Positions 7,519 through 14,369 of a DNA stretch of 14,894 nucleotides are shown here, in pieces. This DNA is from Desulfobacteraceae bacterium. Lineage in GTDB: Bacteria > Desulfobacterota > DSM-4660 > Desulfatiglandales > B25-G16. The stretch covers positions 1-14,894 of the forward strand of contig JAUWZC010000033.1 of the NCBI GenBank assembly GCA_030615565.1, given 5' to 3'. The number at the start of each line of letters is the position of its first letter. Within the stretch, counting starts at the first letter, position 1. The translations under genes and the position numbers were made by a program. The notes beneath the pieces are model-generated. The model was not told the origin of the DNA and searched no databases. It saw nothing but the letters and a program-made list of their open reading frames with translations.

Positions 7519-8590
7519 AAAAATATTATTGCGGGGTAGTCATGTTATTGCAGAGGCAGCAGTCAGGGCTGGTTGCCGCTTTTATTTTGGTTATCCTATA
7601 ACCCCGCAAAATGAACTAACTGAATATATGGCAAATGCTTTGGCCTCTCTTTCCGATGGTGTCTTTATTCAGTCAGAGAGCGAATTGGCTGCCATTAATA
7701 TGGTTATAGGTGTTTCAATGACAGGTAGGAGGGTTATGACCTCTTCATCTAGTCCTGGGATAAGCCTGAAACAGGAAGGAATTTCCTATTTATCCGGTCA
7801 GGAACTTCCCGCAGTTATCATTAATACTATGAGGGGCGGGCCTGGATTGGGGAATATTGCCCCTTCCCAGGGAGATTACTTTCAGGCCACAAGGGGTGGT
7901 GGTCATGGGGATTATCGGACCATTGTTTTAGCTCCCGGCTCTGGTCAGGAATTGGCTGATTTTACAAGGATGTCCTTTGAATATGCTGACAGATACAGGA
8001 TTCCTGTTGTAATTCTAGGAGACGGAATGATGAGTCAGATGATGGAGCCAGTTGCATTTCCAGATCCAATCGACCCCAAATCTCTTCCACAAAAACCATG
8101 GGTTCTTGATGGTGCAGAAGGGAGACCGAGCAGGATTATCAGATCTCTTATACTTGATACATCGGCCATGGAGGAACACAACTGGAAACTATTTAGAAAA
8201 TACGAAATGATAGAGAGAGAAATCCCTGAAGTGGAACTGTTCCTAACTGATGATGCCCGCTTGACAGTTATTGCCTATGGAACAGCTAGCAGGATAGCAA
8301 AGGGTGCAATCAAAAGGGTGAGGGAGATAGGCCTCAAGGTAGGTCTTTTAAGACCTAAGACGTTATGGCCATTTCCAAAAAGGAATTTAGTGGAGATGAG
8401 TAGAGTTGTAACGGATTTCCTTGTCTTTGAGATGAGTACTGGTCAGATGTTAGAGGATGTTAAGTTATCATTAGAAGGCAGGAGAAGGATCCATTTTTAT
8501 GGTAGGCCTGGCGGGATAGTATCTACGCCTGATGAGATTGCCAAGGTTATAAACAACATATATTTCAAGGAAGGGCTTGAGAGAGAATAG
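7511..8590 (+). CDS. vorB: 2-oxoacid:ferredoxin oxidoreductase alpha subunit, VorB type
   Basis: From GTG 7511 the product is 359 residues, beginning MGKKILLRG as in VorB-family proteins. Family hallmarks are GYPITPQNE (27-35), the SESELAAINM segment, TSSSSPGISLKQEGISYL, the MRGGPGLGN turn and GGGHGDYR. These form the TPP pyrimidine-side domain, followed by a C-terminal domain ending FYGRPGG. With the beta subunit it oxidatively decarboxylates a 2-oxoacid to the acyl-CoA, reducing ferredoxin. The closest recognisable family is 2-oxoisovalerate (3-methyl-2-oxobutanoate) oxidoreductase, but the neighbouring Kor (2-oxoglutarate) group is similar and substrate cannot be proven from sequence. It overlaps the ferredoxin gene and abuts the beta gene with no gap, as expected for subunits made in fixed ratio. 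Confidence 0.9.
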   Translation: MGKKILLRGSHVIAEAAVRAGCRFYFGYPITPQNELTEYMANALASLSDGVFIQSESELAAINMVIGVSMTGRRVMTSSSSPGISLKQEGISYLSGQELPAVIINTMRGGPGLGNIAPSQGDYFQATRGGGHGDYRTIVLAPGSGQELADFTRMSFEYADRYRIPVVILGDGMMSQMMEPVAFPDPIDPKSLPQKPWVLDGAEGRPSRIIRSLILDTSAMEEHNWKLFRKYEMIEREIPEVELFLTDDARLTVIAYGTASRIAKGAIKRVREIGLKVGLLRPKTLWPFPKRNLVEMSRVVTDFLVFEMSTGQMLEDVKLSLEGRRRIHFYGRPGGIVSTPDEIAKVINNIYFKEGLERE

Positions 8591-9337
8591 ATGAAAAAGG
8601 TTTTTGGCAGACCAAAGAATTTGAAAGACGCGGTCTTTCATTACTGTCCTGGTTGTGGGCACAGCATCGTTCACAGACTTATTGCTGAAATTATTGATGA
8701 ATTAAATATAAGAGGAAAAGTAATTGGAGTTCCTCCGGCGGGTTGTGCGGTGCTTGCCTATAATTATTTTGATATTGACATGGGAGAGGCCCCCCATGGC
8801 AGAGGCGCTGCCGTAGCCACAGGCCTGAAGAGGTCATTGCCAGACAGGATCGTTTTTACTTATCAAGGTGACGGTGATATTGCAGCTATTGGAACAGCGG
8901 AGACGATCCATGCTGCTAACAGGGGGGAGAACATTACTGTCGTATTTATAAATAATGGTGTATATGGTATGACAGGTGGTCAGATGGCCCCAACAACAAT
9001 AATAGGACAAATATCCACTACAACACCTGGTGGAAGGAATAAAGATCGAGATGGTGTACCAATTGATCTAAGCGAGATGTTAGCCATAACTAATGGAACT
9101 GTCTATATTGAACGGACGGCTGTTGATAGCCCAAAAAATATCATTCGCACAAAAAAGGCAATCACCAAGGCCTTTCGGGTGCAGATGGCAGGTTTGGGAT
9201 TTTCTTTAGTAGAGGTTCTCTCGCCATGCCCAACGAACTTGAAGATGTCACCAGTCCAGGCAAATGAATGGATTGGTTCCAAAATGACAACTCATTTCCC
9301 TTTAAAGGTTATAAAGGATACGGTTGGTAAACTCTAA
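8591..9337 (+). CDS. vorA: 2-oxoacid:ferredoxin oxidoreductase beta subunit (TPP-binding)
   Basis: This 248-residue protein carries the TPP/Mg site GDGD (93-96) with the paired NN (121-122) in FINNGVYGMTGGQ, the classical thiamine-diphosphate motif. C19 and C22 (CPGCGH), C52 (PPAGC) and C213 (SPCPTN) are placed as the ligands of the proximal [4Fe-4S] cluster in this enzyme class. It is the catalytic partner of the alpha subunit: the 2-oxoacid is decarboxylated on TPP and electrons leave through this cluster to the ferredoxin subunit. ATG 8591 directly follows the alpha stop codon. The gene ends in tandem TAA TAA, and the gamma gene is displaced by 321 bp of repeat-like DNA. Confidence 0.92.
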   Translation: MKKVFGRPKNLKDAVFHYCPGCGHSIVHRLIAEIIDELNIRGKVIGVPPAGCAVLAYNYFDIDMGEAPHGRGAAVATGLKRSLPDRIVFTYQGDGDIAAIGTAETIHAANRGENITVVFINNGVYGMTGGQMAPTTIIGQISTTTPGGRNKDRDGVPIDLSEMLAITNGTVYIERTAVDSPKNIIRTKKAITKAFRVQMAGLGFSLVEVLSPCPTNLKMSPVQANEWIGSKMTTHFPLKVIKDTVGKL

Positions 9338-9350
9338 TAAAGCTCCACCT

Positions 9351-9373
9351 TCCCGGGCCACACCGGACCGGGA
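9351..9373. repeat. GC-rich hairpin after the beta gene
   Basis: TCCCGG (9351-9356) and CCGGGA (9368-9373) are perfect inverted arms around an 11-nt loop, and two further C-G pairs can form outside after one mismatch. There is no downstream T-run, so it is not a standard intrinsic terminator. It could stabilise the mRNA 3' end or attenuate transcription into the gamma gene. Confidence 0.45.
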
Positions 9374-9411
9374 TGGGCAAACCGACGAGGTACGAAGTCT
9401 GCAAGAAAATA

Positions 9412-9576
9412 CGAATATCGAATATCTAAATCCGAAACAAATTCTAATGACCAAAATATCAATGTTCTAAAATAAAAAACCTTTCCTTAAGAACAAGTAA
9501 GGCTGTGAGATGTTTCGAATTTTGAACATTTGAATTTTGATATTGTTTCGAGTTTCGGATTTAGGATTTCGAATTT
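9412..9576. repeat. Long imperfect palindromic intergenic element
   Basis: The left arm (9412-9473) is largely the reverse complement of the right arm (9512-9576), around a loop of about 38 nt. The clearest core is CTAAATCCGAAAC at 9426-9438 against GTTTCGGATTTAG at 9552-9564, a perfect 13-bp match. A second match pairs AATGTTC with GAACATT. The short iterated words (CGAATATCGAATATC; TTCGAATTTTGAA) look like dispersed intergenic repeats of uncultivated bacterial genomes. No transposase or open reading frame lies within it. Confidence 0.65.
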
Positions 9577-9658
9577 AAAAGCATTAAAGTTTCATTTCAC
9601 CACAAAAACTTAACATAATTTTAAGACCTTGGCTTATGTAGACGGGTAGGGTGGTATT

Positions 9659-10204
9659 ATGCTTATAAAAACGGTTTTTTCAGGTTTCGGTGGTCAAGGT
9701 GTGTTGATGATGGGCTATATCCTGGCTGTATCTGCCATGCGGGATGGAATGCACGTAACCTATCTACCTGCCTATGGTGCAGAGGTACGGGGAGGTACGG
9801 CAAATTGTACGGTATCCATCTCGGATGAGGATATTGCCTCCCCTGTAGCATCTTCTCCAGATTACGTTATTGCCATGAATAAACCTTCTTTGATCAGGTA
9901 TGAAGGCCAGATTAAACCTAAAGGAACGCTATTTTTAAATTCAGATATGGTTGATATTGATCCAAAGAGAGAAGATATAAGGGTTTTCAAGATACCGGCC
10001 AATACTATTGCAAAAAAGCTGGGAAGTGAAAGGGCTATTAACATGATCATGCTGGGTGCCCTTTCTGCACGGACAAAGATTACCAGTATTGACTCTCTAA
10101 TAAATGGCTTAACCGAAGTTATTAAAACAAAGAGCGCAAAACAAATGGGCATCAACGAGAGAGGATTAGAAATGGGTGCCAAATACGTTTTAAAAGGAGC
10201 ATAA
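9659..10204 (+). CDS. vorC: 2-oxoacid:ferredoxin oxidoreductase gamma subunit
   Basis: This 181-residue protein belongs to the pyruvate/ketoisovalerate oxidoreductase catalytic (gamma) family. It shows SGFGGQGV (8-15), the YLPAYGAEVRGGTANC segment that contacts the alpha/beta core, and the DYVIAMNKPSL region. In this enzyme class the gamma subunit completes the complex and contributes to CoA binding. The start has AGGGTGG 5 nt upstream, which gives it independent translation initiation despite the 321-bp gap from the beta gene. Its end contains the AAAGGAG Shine-Dalgarno of the ACT gene, which begins 2 nt after the stop, so those two genes are coupled. Confidence 0.92.
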   Translation: MLIKTVFSGFGGQGVLMMGYILAVSAMRDGMHVTYLPAYGAEVRGGTANCTVSISDEDIASPVASSPDYVIAMNKPSLIRYEGQIKPKGTLFLNSDMVDIDPKREDIRVFKIPANTIAKKLGSERAINMIMLGALSARTKITSIDSLINGLTEVIKTKSAKQMGINERGLEMGAKYVLKGA

Positions 10205-10206
10205 AT

Positions 10207-10647
10207 ATGCCTGTCAAAGAGATTAATTTAATATTGAAGAACGAACCAGGGCAACTCTCGGTGGTCAGTGAGATATTAGGTTCCAATGGAATTAACATCA
10301 TTGCCTTTTATGTGAGCACAAAGGGCGAGGAAGGGAGTCTCAGATTTGTAGCCAATGATCCAGACAAGGCTATAACTGTGCTGAAGGCAAGAGGGTATGG
10401 GATTAGAATAGCAGAGGTAATTGCCTGTGAAACACCCCATCATCCAGGGGGCCTTAACTCCATCCTGAAACCCTTAAAAAAAGAAGGAATTAATATCGAT
10501 TATATCTATCCATGTCTCTCCTGTGGTGGGTCAGAGAATACTGCTATACTTATTCTTGGTGTAGCATCTACAGATAGGGAGCATATGCTTGCTGTGTTAA
10601 AAGATAATTGGATCAGGGTATTAAACGAGGAACTGTATCGATTGTAA
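10207..10647 (+). CDS. Tandem ACT-domain protein
   Basis: This 146-residue protein consists of two ACT domains (about 3-68 and 72-140). The first begins with the typical strand-loop-helix KEINLILKNEPGQLSVVSEI and the second contains the turn HHPGGLNSILKPLKKEGINI. ACT domains bind small ligands, usually amino acids, at dimer interfaces and transmit the signal to a partner; no catalytic domain is attached here. Two cysteines (PCLSCGG) precede the last strand of the second domain. The SD AAAGGAG lies inside the end of the gamma gene and only 2 nt separate the genes, so it is made together with the oxidoreductase. Stand-alone ACT proteins occur beside aromatic or branched-chain oxoacid oxidoreductases, which suggests feedback sensing of the matching amino acid (inference). 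Confidence 0.85.
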   Translation: MPVKEINLILKNEPGQLSVVSEILGSNGINIIAFYVSTKGEEGSLRFVANDPDKAITVLKARGYGIRIAEVIACETPHHPGGLNSILKPLKKEGINIDYIYPCLSCGGSENTAILILGVASTDREHMLAVLKDNWIRVLNEELYRL

Positions 10648-10708
10648 GTATTAGTTTGATTTTTTGAATTAGTTTAACCCAACAAATCCAACAAACCGAG
10701 GAATAATA

Positions 10709-12310
10709 ATGGATAATGAAATGTTTTCAATGGTTCTTGATACCCTTAAGAAGATTGAAAGGGAGAAACTGTCCCTTGAGACAAGATTAGAGATGGATAG
10801 TAAGGGTGATTTTCCAGAGGAACTTATCCGTTTTATGCTTGGACCTGATATTGGTCTTCATTTGGTTTTTATCCCTTCCCAATATGGTGGTTTAGGGGCA
10901 AGCGTTTTGCAGGTTGCAAAGATATCAGAGGAAATGGCTAAGATAGATATGGCCATTGCAACTTCATTTCTGGCAATCTGTTTGGGGATGGATCCAATCA
11001 GGGTAGGAGGAACAGAAGAGCAGAAGGAAAAATACATCAGGAGAATTGCAGATGAGGGGCTCATTGTAGGATATGGTGTAACAGAGCCTGAAGCAGGCTC
11101 CAATGTTCAGGCGCTCAAGACAAAGGCTGAAAGAGTGCTTGATGAGAAAGATCGAATCAAGGGTTATAGGATAAATGGACAGAAACAGTTTATTACCAAT
11201 GGTGGGGTGGCGGATCTACACACCATACTTGCTGATACCCCTGAGGGACCATCTTTTTTTATCATTGAGAATGGAACAGAAGGACTTCTGCCTGGAAAGC
11301 ATGAAGATAAACATGGAATCAGGGCATCAAACACTGCACCTATAACACTGGAAGATGTCTATGTTCCGGCAGAGAACCTTGTGGGCTGTGTTGAGGGCGA
11401 TGGGTTGAAACAGGCCAATAGGGTTTTTGGGTATACCAGGCTTATGGTTGCAACCTTTGGCCTTGCAGCTGGAATGTCATCATTAGAGAAGGTCATTTCC
11501 TATGCAAAGGAAAGGATACAGTTTGGAAAACCCTTGACACAGAAACAGGGATATACTCATAAGCTTTTAGTTCCTAATGCAGTTAGACTTGAGGCAGCCA
11601 GAGCCTATATAGAGGAGATAGCGACAAGGATTGATTCAGGAGAAGAAGATTTGCAGGTAGAAGGTTCTATTGCCAAATATTTTGCTACCGAGGTTGGGGA
11701 TGCAATGGCCAACGATGGTATCCAGGCCCTTGGAGGATACGGTTATATAAGAGAATATGAGGTAGAAAAGATTAAGAGGGATGCAAAGATAGCCACTATC
11801 TTTGAGGGCACAAGTGAGATTCAACAGAGCATCATTTCTATCTTTCGATTGAGGGAAACATTACATACAAAGGGAGGCTTTTATAGTAGTATGTCCGATG
11901 AGCTTTCAAGCCTTCCGGAGCAAAGCGGTGGCCCTATGGTTGCAAGGACTATAGGGCTGTTGAATGAACTCCTTTTGGTTGCACGAAGGCTTAAAGTTAC
12001 CAGATCCCAGTATCTTATGTTTCTTTTGGCAGATATGATGACGTGGGTGGAGGTGGCTAAAGCAACTTGCCTAAAGGCAAGCTCAGAAAAGCGGGAAAAG
12101 GCCGATTCAGGTGAGTTTATGTTGGCCGTTGCCCGACTCTTTGCGAGAGAGGCTATTGAGAAGGTTTACATAAATACTTTGAAGATACTTAAGGCAGGCC
12201 AAGAGGCCCCTGATGATTTGACAGAGAAATTAAGCTCCCTGGCCTTGAACAAGGTTTTTGAAGGTGCTCTCGCAGATATGGATCTGGTGGCCAGGGAGTT
12301 GACAAAGTAA
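10709..12310 (+). CDS. Acyl-CoA dehydrogenase with C-terminal helical extension
   Basis: This 533-residue FAD enzyme would introduce an alpha,beta double bond into an acyl-CoA and pass electrons to ETF. The ACAD core (to about 385) shows YGVTEPEAGSN (FAD/substrate loop), NGQKQFITNGG, RIQFGKPL, QALGGYGY and IFEGTSEIQ with E366 at the usual catalytic-base position. About 150 further helical residues follow, so it is longer than the 380-residue short/medium-chain enzymes. The layout resembles the very-long-chain/ACAD9 type, where the extension serves membrane association or partner binding. No signal peptide is seen. GAGG lies 7 nt before ATG 10709, and the gene is 61 bp downstream of the ACT gene, probably in the same transcript. 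A branched acyl-CoA made by the Vor complex is one possible substrate; long-chain acyl-CoA is another. Confidence 0.9.
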   Translation: MDNEMFSMVLDTLKKIEREKLSLETRLEMDSKGDFPEELIRFMLGPDIGLHLVFIPSQYGGLGASVLQVAKISEEMAKIDMAIATSFLAICLGMDPIRVGGTEEQKEKYIRRIADEGLIVGYGVTEPEAGSNVQALKTKAERVLDEKDRIKGYRINGQKQFITNGGVADLHTILADTPEGPSFFIIENGTEGLLPGKHEDKHGIRASNTAPITLEDVYVPAENLVGCVEGDGLKQANRVFGYTRLMVATFGLAAGMSSLEKVISYAKERIQFGKPLTQKQGYTHKLLVPNAVRLEAARAYIEEIATRIDSGEEDLQVEGSIAKYFATEVGDAMANDGIQALGGYGYIREYEVEKIKRDAKIATIFEGTSEIQQSIISIFRLRETLHTKGGFYSSMSDELSSLPEQSGGPMVARTIGLLNELLLVARRLKVTRSQYLMFLLADMMTWVEVAKATCLKASSEKREKADSGEFMLAVARLFAREAIEKVYINTLKILKAGQEAPDDLTEKLSSLALNKVFEGALADMDLVARELTK

Positions 12311-12401
12311 ATAGATTTATTGGAATTTCTAAAACTTATTGAAATTAAAGGAGTTTATTGAGCTTTTGCGTATTGTCACGCACTAGGAGTCTTTATAAGC
12401 C

Positions 12402-12437
12402 AAGATCTTAACAAATGTGTCAAGTTTTTAAGATCTT
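12402..12437. repeat. Inverted repeat AAGATCTTAA / TTAAGATCTT
   Basis: Perfect 10-bp arms at 12402-12411 and 12428-12437 are separated by 16 nt, 90 bp downstream of the acyl-CoA dehydrogenase stop. Each arm contains the self-complementary AAGATCTT, so the sites are both direct and inverted copies. The stem is AT-rich and lacks a T-run, so terminator function is doubtful. Confidence 0.45.
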
Positions 12438-12454
12438 CAATTCAAAATGATGAG

Positions 12455-12595
12455 TAGGTTGCGTGAAACGGTTATCGGTTGCGCGGCTCGAATCGGTTAA
12501 CGTTTAACGTCATACGAAACCAGCAGCCTCTCGGCCCTGAGCAGCTCGAGGCCGAAGGGCGCAACCGTAGAACGTTAGACGAAACCGAAATCGCT
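12455..12595. repeat. GC-rich imperfect palindromic patch with CGGTT/AACCG wording
   Basis: The left part repeats CGGTT (12469 onward) and the right part repeats AACCG/AAACC. CGGTTAACGTTTAACG (from 12494) pairs imperfectly with the complement of CGTAGAACGTTAGACG (from 12566). The centre is a tight hairpin, TCGGCC (12531-12536) with GGCCGA (12550-12555). Similar words (GACGAAAC, GCGCAACCG) occur at about 375-405 in the tail of the first gene, suggesting a dispersed family. Confidence 0.5.
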
Positions 12596-12736
12596 TAGCT
12601 TCAAGCAATGGATTTGATTCCTTTCAACTTGTCGGTTTAAGGCGGAGCTTCGCTGGGTTTTAACAATAAACCATTGTCCCAGTCCACCAAACCCATTATT
12701 CCATCATTCCAATTGTGAGCGAAGCGAACTAAGCTC

Positions 12737-13513
12737 TTACCTGAGTTTCCAGACCGGCTCCCTTTTTTCCCTAAAGGCATTCACTCCTTCTAAGGCATCC
12801 TCGGTAGTGCATAGCTCAGCGAACATCTCATCTGAGTATTCCATGGCCTTTTCGTATTCCATGTCAGACATGGTATAGAAGGCCTGTTTTCCCATTTGCA
12901 GGGCTATTGGGCTTTTGGATGCCAGTTTGGTTGCAAGATTAATTGCTTCATCCATCAGTTTATCTTCAGGGACCACCTTGTTGACCAGCCCGATCCTCTC
13001 TGCCCTTTCTGCATCAATGAAATCACCGGTCAAAAGCATTTCCAAAGCGAGTTTCCTGCCCAGGGATCGAGAAAGAGGAACAGCCGGACCCATACAGAAA
13101 AGCCCTACATTTATGGCTGTTGTACCTATCCTGGTTCCCTCAGCAACAATAGCAAGGTCTGCAACAGTTACCAGGCCGGCTCCATTGGCAGCAGCCACCC
13201 CATGAGCAGCAACAATAACAGGTTTTAGCATGTGTGCAATAGTCAAGAATGCCTTCTCCATCTCTCGTATCCATTGTCTATATTCAAGGATACTTTTCAT
13301 TGGCAACACAGAGACATCGATTCCAGCACAAAAGGCCCGACCGTTTCCCTTAAGTATTACCACCCTGATTTCTTTATCCTGATCCATATCAACCAAGGCC
13401 TGGTTTAGTTCTCCTGCCAGAGTGGTGGTAAAGGTATTGAGTTCTTTAGGTCTGTTTAGGGTTATGATCCCGATGTGGTTTTTCCTTTCTACAATTATGG
13501 TTTCAAAATCCAT
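12737..13513 (-). CDS. Enoyl-CoA hydratase/isomerase family protein, ECHDC3-like
   Basis: This 258-residue crotonase-fold protein keeps the oxyanion-hole elements RAFCAGIDV and HGVAAANGAGL, which bind the acyl-CoA thioester. The two glutamates of classical enoyl-CoA hydratase are absent: the first position falls in GAGLVT, and the second is in AINVGLFC, where hydratases have PE. The signature NVGLFC, LEMLLTG, GKQAFY and a C-terminal DALEGVNAFREKREPVW matches the ECHDC3 branch, whose reaction is not well defined. A hydratase role is therefore uncertain; isomerase, hydrolase or another CoA-thioester reaction is possible. The start at 13513 is secure, with AAGGAGG at 6-7 nt. A TGATCCG/CGGATCA hairpin lies just upstream. 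It is transcribed towards the acyl-CoA dehydrogenase gene, not with it. Confidence 0.88.
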   Translation of the reverse strand: MDFETIIVERKNHIGIITLNRPKELNTFTTTLAGELNQALVDMDQDKEIRVVILKGNGRAFCAGIDVSVLPMKSILEYRQWIREMEKAFLTIAHMLKPVIVAAHGVAAANGAGLVTVADLAIVAEGTRIGTTAINVGLFCMGPAVPLSRSLGRKLALEMLLTGDFIDAERAERIGLVNKVVPEDKLMDEAINLATKLASKSPIALQMGKQAFYTMSDMEYEKAMEYSDEMFAELCTTEDALEGVNAFREKREPVWKLR

Positions 13514-13531
13514 CTCTTCCTCCTTGTATAA

Positions 13532-13550
13532 TGATCCGCCTGACGGATCA
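13532..13550. promoter_or_regulatory. Perfect palindrome upstream of the crotonase gene
   Basis: TGATCCG and CGGATCA are 7-bp arms around CCTGA, lying just upstream of the strong Shine-Dalgarno of the minus-strand crotonase gene. It could be an operator or a 5' leader hairpin controlling ribosome access. Similar GATCCGCC...GGCGGATC palindromes also occur as dispersed repeats, so a regulatory role is not certain. Confidence 0.5.
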
Positions 13551-13719
13551 GTTTAGTGGTTAGTTGATAGGATTGGATGCTATGGTGGATCTGTTGCCTT
13601 TTTTTCCTCTGTAGACGGTAAATAACGTTATCAGCATATACGGAGTTGCGACCAAAGGGAGCAATATGGCTTTAGCCTTGCGTAAACACGCTATTATCCG
13701 CCGTTACAATTCCTTCGTT

Positions 13720-14292
13720 TTACTCAGGGAGTTGTAGTTTCTCAGCATTCTTTAAAAGATTTTCAAGAAGATCTTCCACATTCAATTCTCGTGCCCACTT
13801 GCGCAAATACTCTTTGTCAAGGACCACCCATTGAACTACTGCAACCCCCAGTGCATCACGGAAATGACGCTCCTGTTCACCAGCTTTTGACCATTCTAAC
13901 TTACTTAAAATAGCGTCCTCTGGAGAAACAACAAAGACCTGAACTCCCAATATATTCGCACATATCCGTCTTCTGAATTCTTCAAGACTAAACGCACGGT
14001 CTTTACGAATAATGAGATCCGCCTTCCAGCCTGTTTGATAGTCAATCACATTGAATATAGACCGATTCCGAAATGCTTCTTGGGCAGCTTCTGGGCTGAC
14101 GTAATAACCTTCACTTAATGATTGAATAAATGTATTTAGTTGTCTTGCAGTAGGAGCAATTATCAGATCGATGTCATTAGTTGCCCGTGGTTCTCCATGC
14201 AAACTACTTCCAAATGATCCTGAGATCATATAGGGAATTCCAGCATTTTCTAATTTCATCACCAGTCGTGCTAAAAAATCCTTCTGACTCAT
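13720..14292 (-). CDS. MNT-type nucleotidyltransferase
   Basis: From ATG 14292 the product is 190 residues beginning MSQKDFLARLVMKLENAGIP. The nucleotidyltransferase core is intact: the GSFGSS motif, RATNDIDLII with the two metal-binding aspartates, and a third acidic residue in KADLII. Later helices contain SPEDAILSKLEW, which is typical of AbiEii-like/DUF6036 proteins. Such enzymes move nucleotides onto proteins, RNA or small molecules; relatives serve as toxins or as antitoxin modifiers in MNT-containing modules. An in-frame TTG at 14373 would add 27 residues encoded by hairpin DNA and rich in G and P, which argues against it. Upstream is a small co-oriented gene whose product is of a type often paired with such enzymes. 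The target is unknown. Confidence 0.8.
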   Translation of the reverse strand: MSQKDFLARLVMKLENAGIPYMISGSFGSSLHGEPRATNDIDLIIAPTARQLNTFIQSLSEGYYVSPEAAQEAFRNRSIFNVIDYQTGWKADLIIRKDRAFSLEEFRRRICANILGVQVFVVSPEDAILSKLEWSKAGEQERHFRDALGVAVVQWVVLDKEYLRKWARELNVEDLLENLLKNAEKLQLPE

Positions 14293-14318
14293 TAACCTTT
14301 TACCGCCGCCCTTTAATG

Positions 14319-14338
14319 CCCCACCCGGGAGGGTGGGG
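14319..14338. repeat. GC hairpin between the two minus-strand genes
   Basis: CCCCACCC (14319-14326) and GGGTGGGG (14331-14338) form a perfect 8-bp stem with a four-base loop, 26 bp upstream of the nucleotidyltransferase start. No T-run follows on either strand. It may reduce read-through or hide the ribosome site of the second gene. Confidence 0.7.
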
Positions 14339-14369
14339 ATGGAGGCGGCTAATGAATTATTTCCTTTTT

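Larger units (their letters stand above)
9338..9658. other. Gene-free gap with repeats inside the Vor cluster
   Basis: No plausible gene is seen here. The first 75 bp are GC-rich with a hairpin. From 9412 to 9576 there is an AT-rich imperfect palindrome with arms of about 60 bp. The last 80 bp lead to an AGGGTGG Shine-Dalgarno 5 nt before the gamma gene. Equivalent gene sets usually have beta and gamma adjacent, so this looks like an insertion (inference). Confidence 0.65.
12311..12736. other. 426-bp gene-free repeat-rich gap
   Basis: No gene or RNA is recognised. Its contents are: a pair of AAGATCTTAA-type arms (12402-12411 and 12428-12437); a GC-rich imperfect palindromic patch (12455-12595); and short arms GCTTCGCT (12647-12654) and AGCGAAGC (12718-12725). 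Low-complexity CATTATTCCATCATTCCA wording lies near 12690-12712. The gap separates two convergent genes but shows no hairpin with a T-run. Confidence 0.6.

Noticed and set aside
12483..12500. tRNA T-arm-like GGCTCGAATCGGTT
   Set aside because: No acceptor stem, D-arm or anticodon arm can be placed around it.
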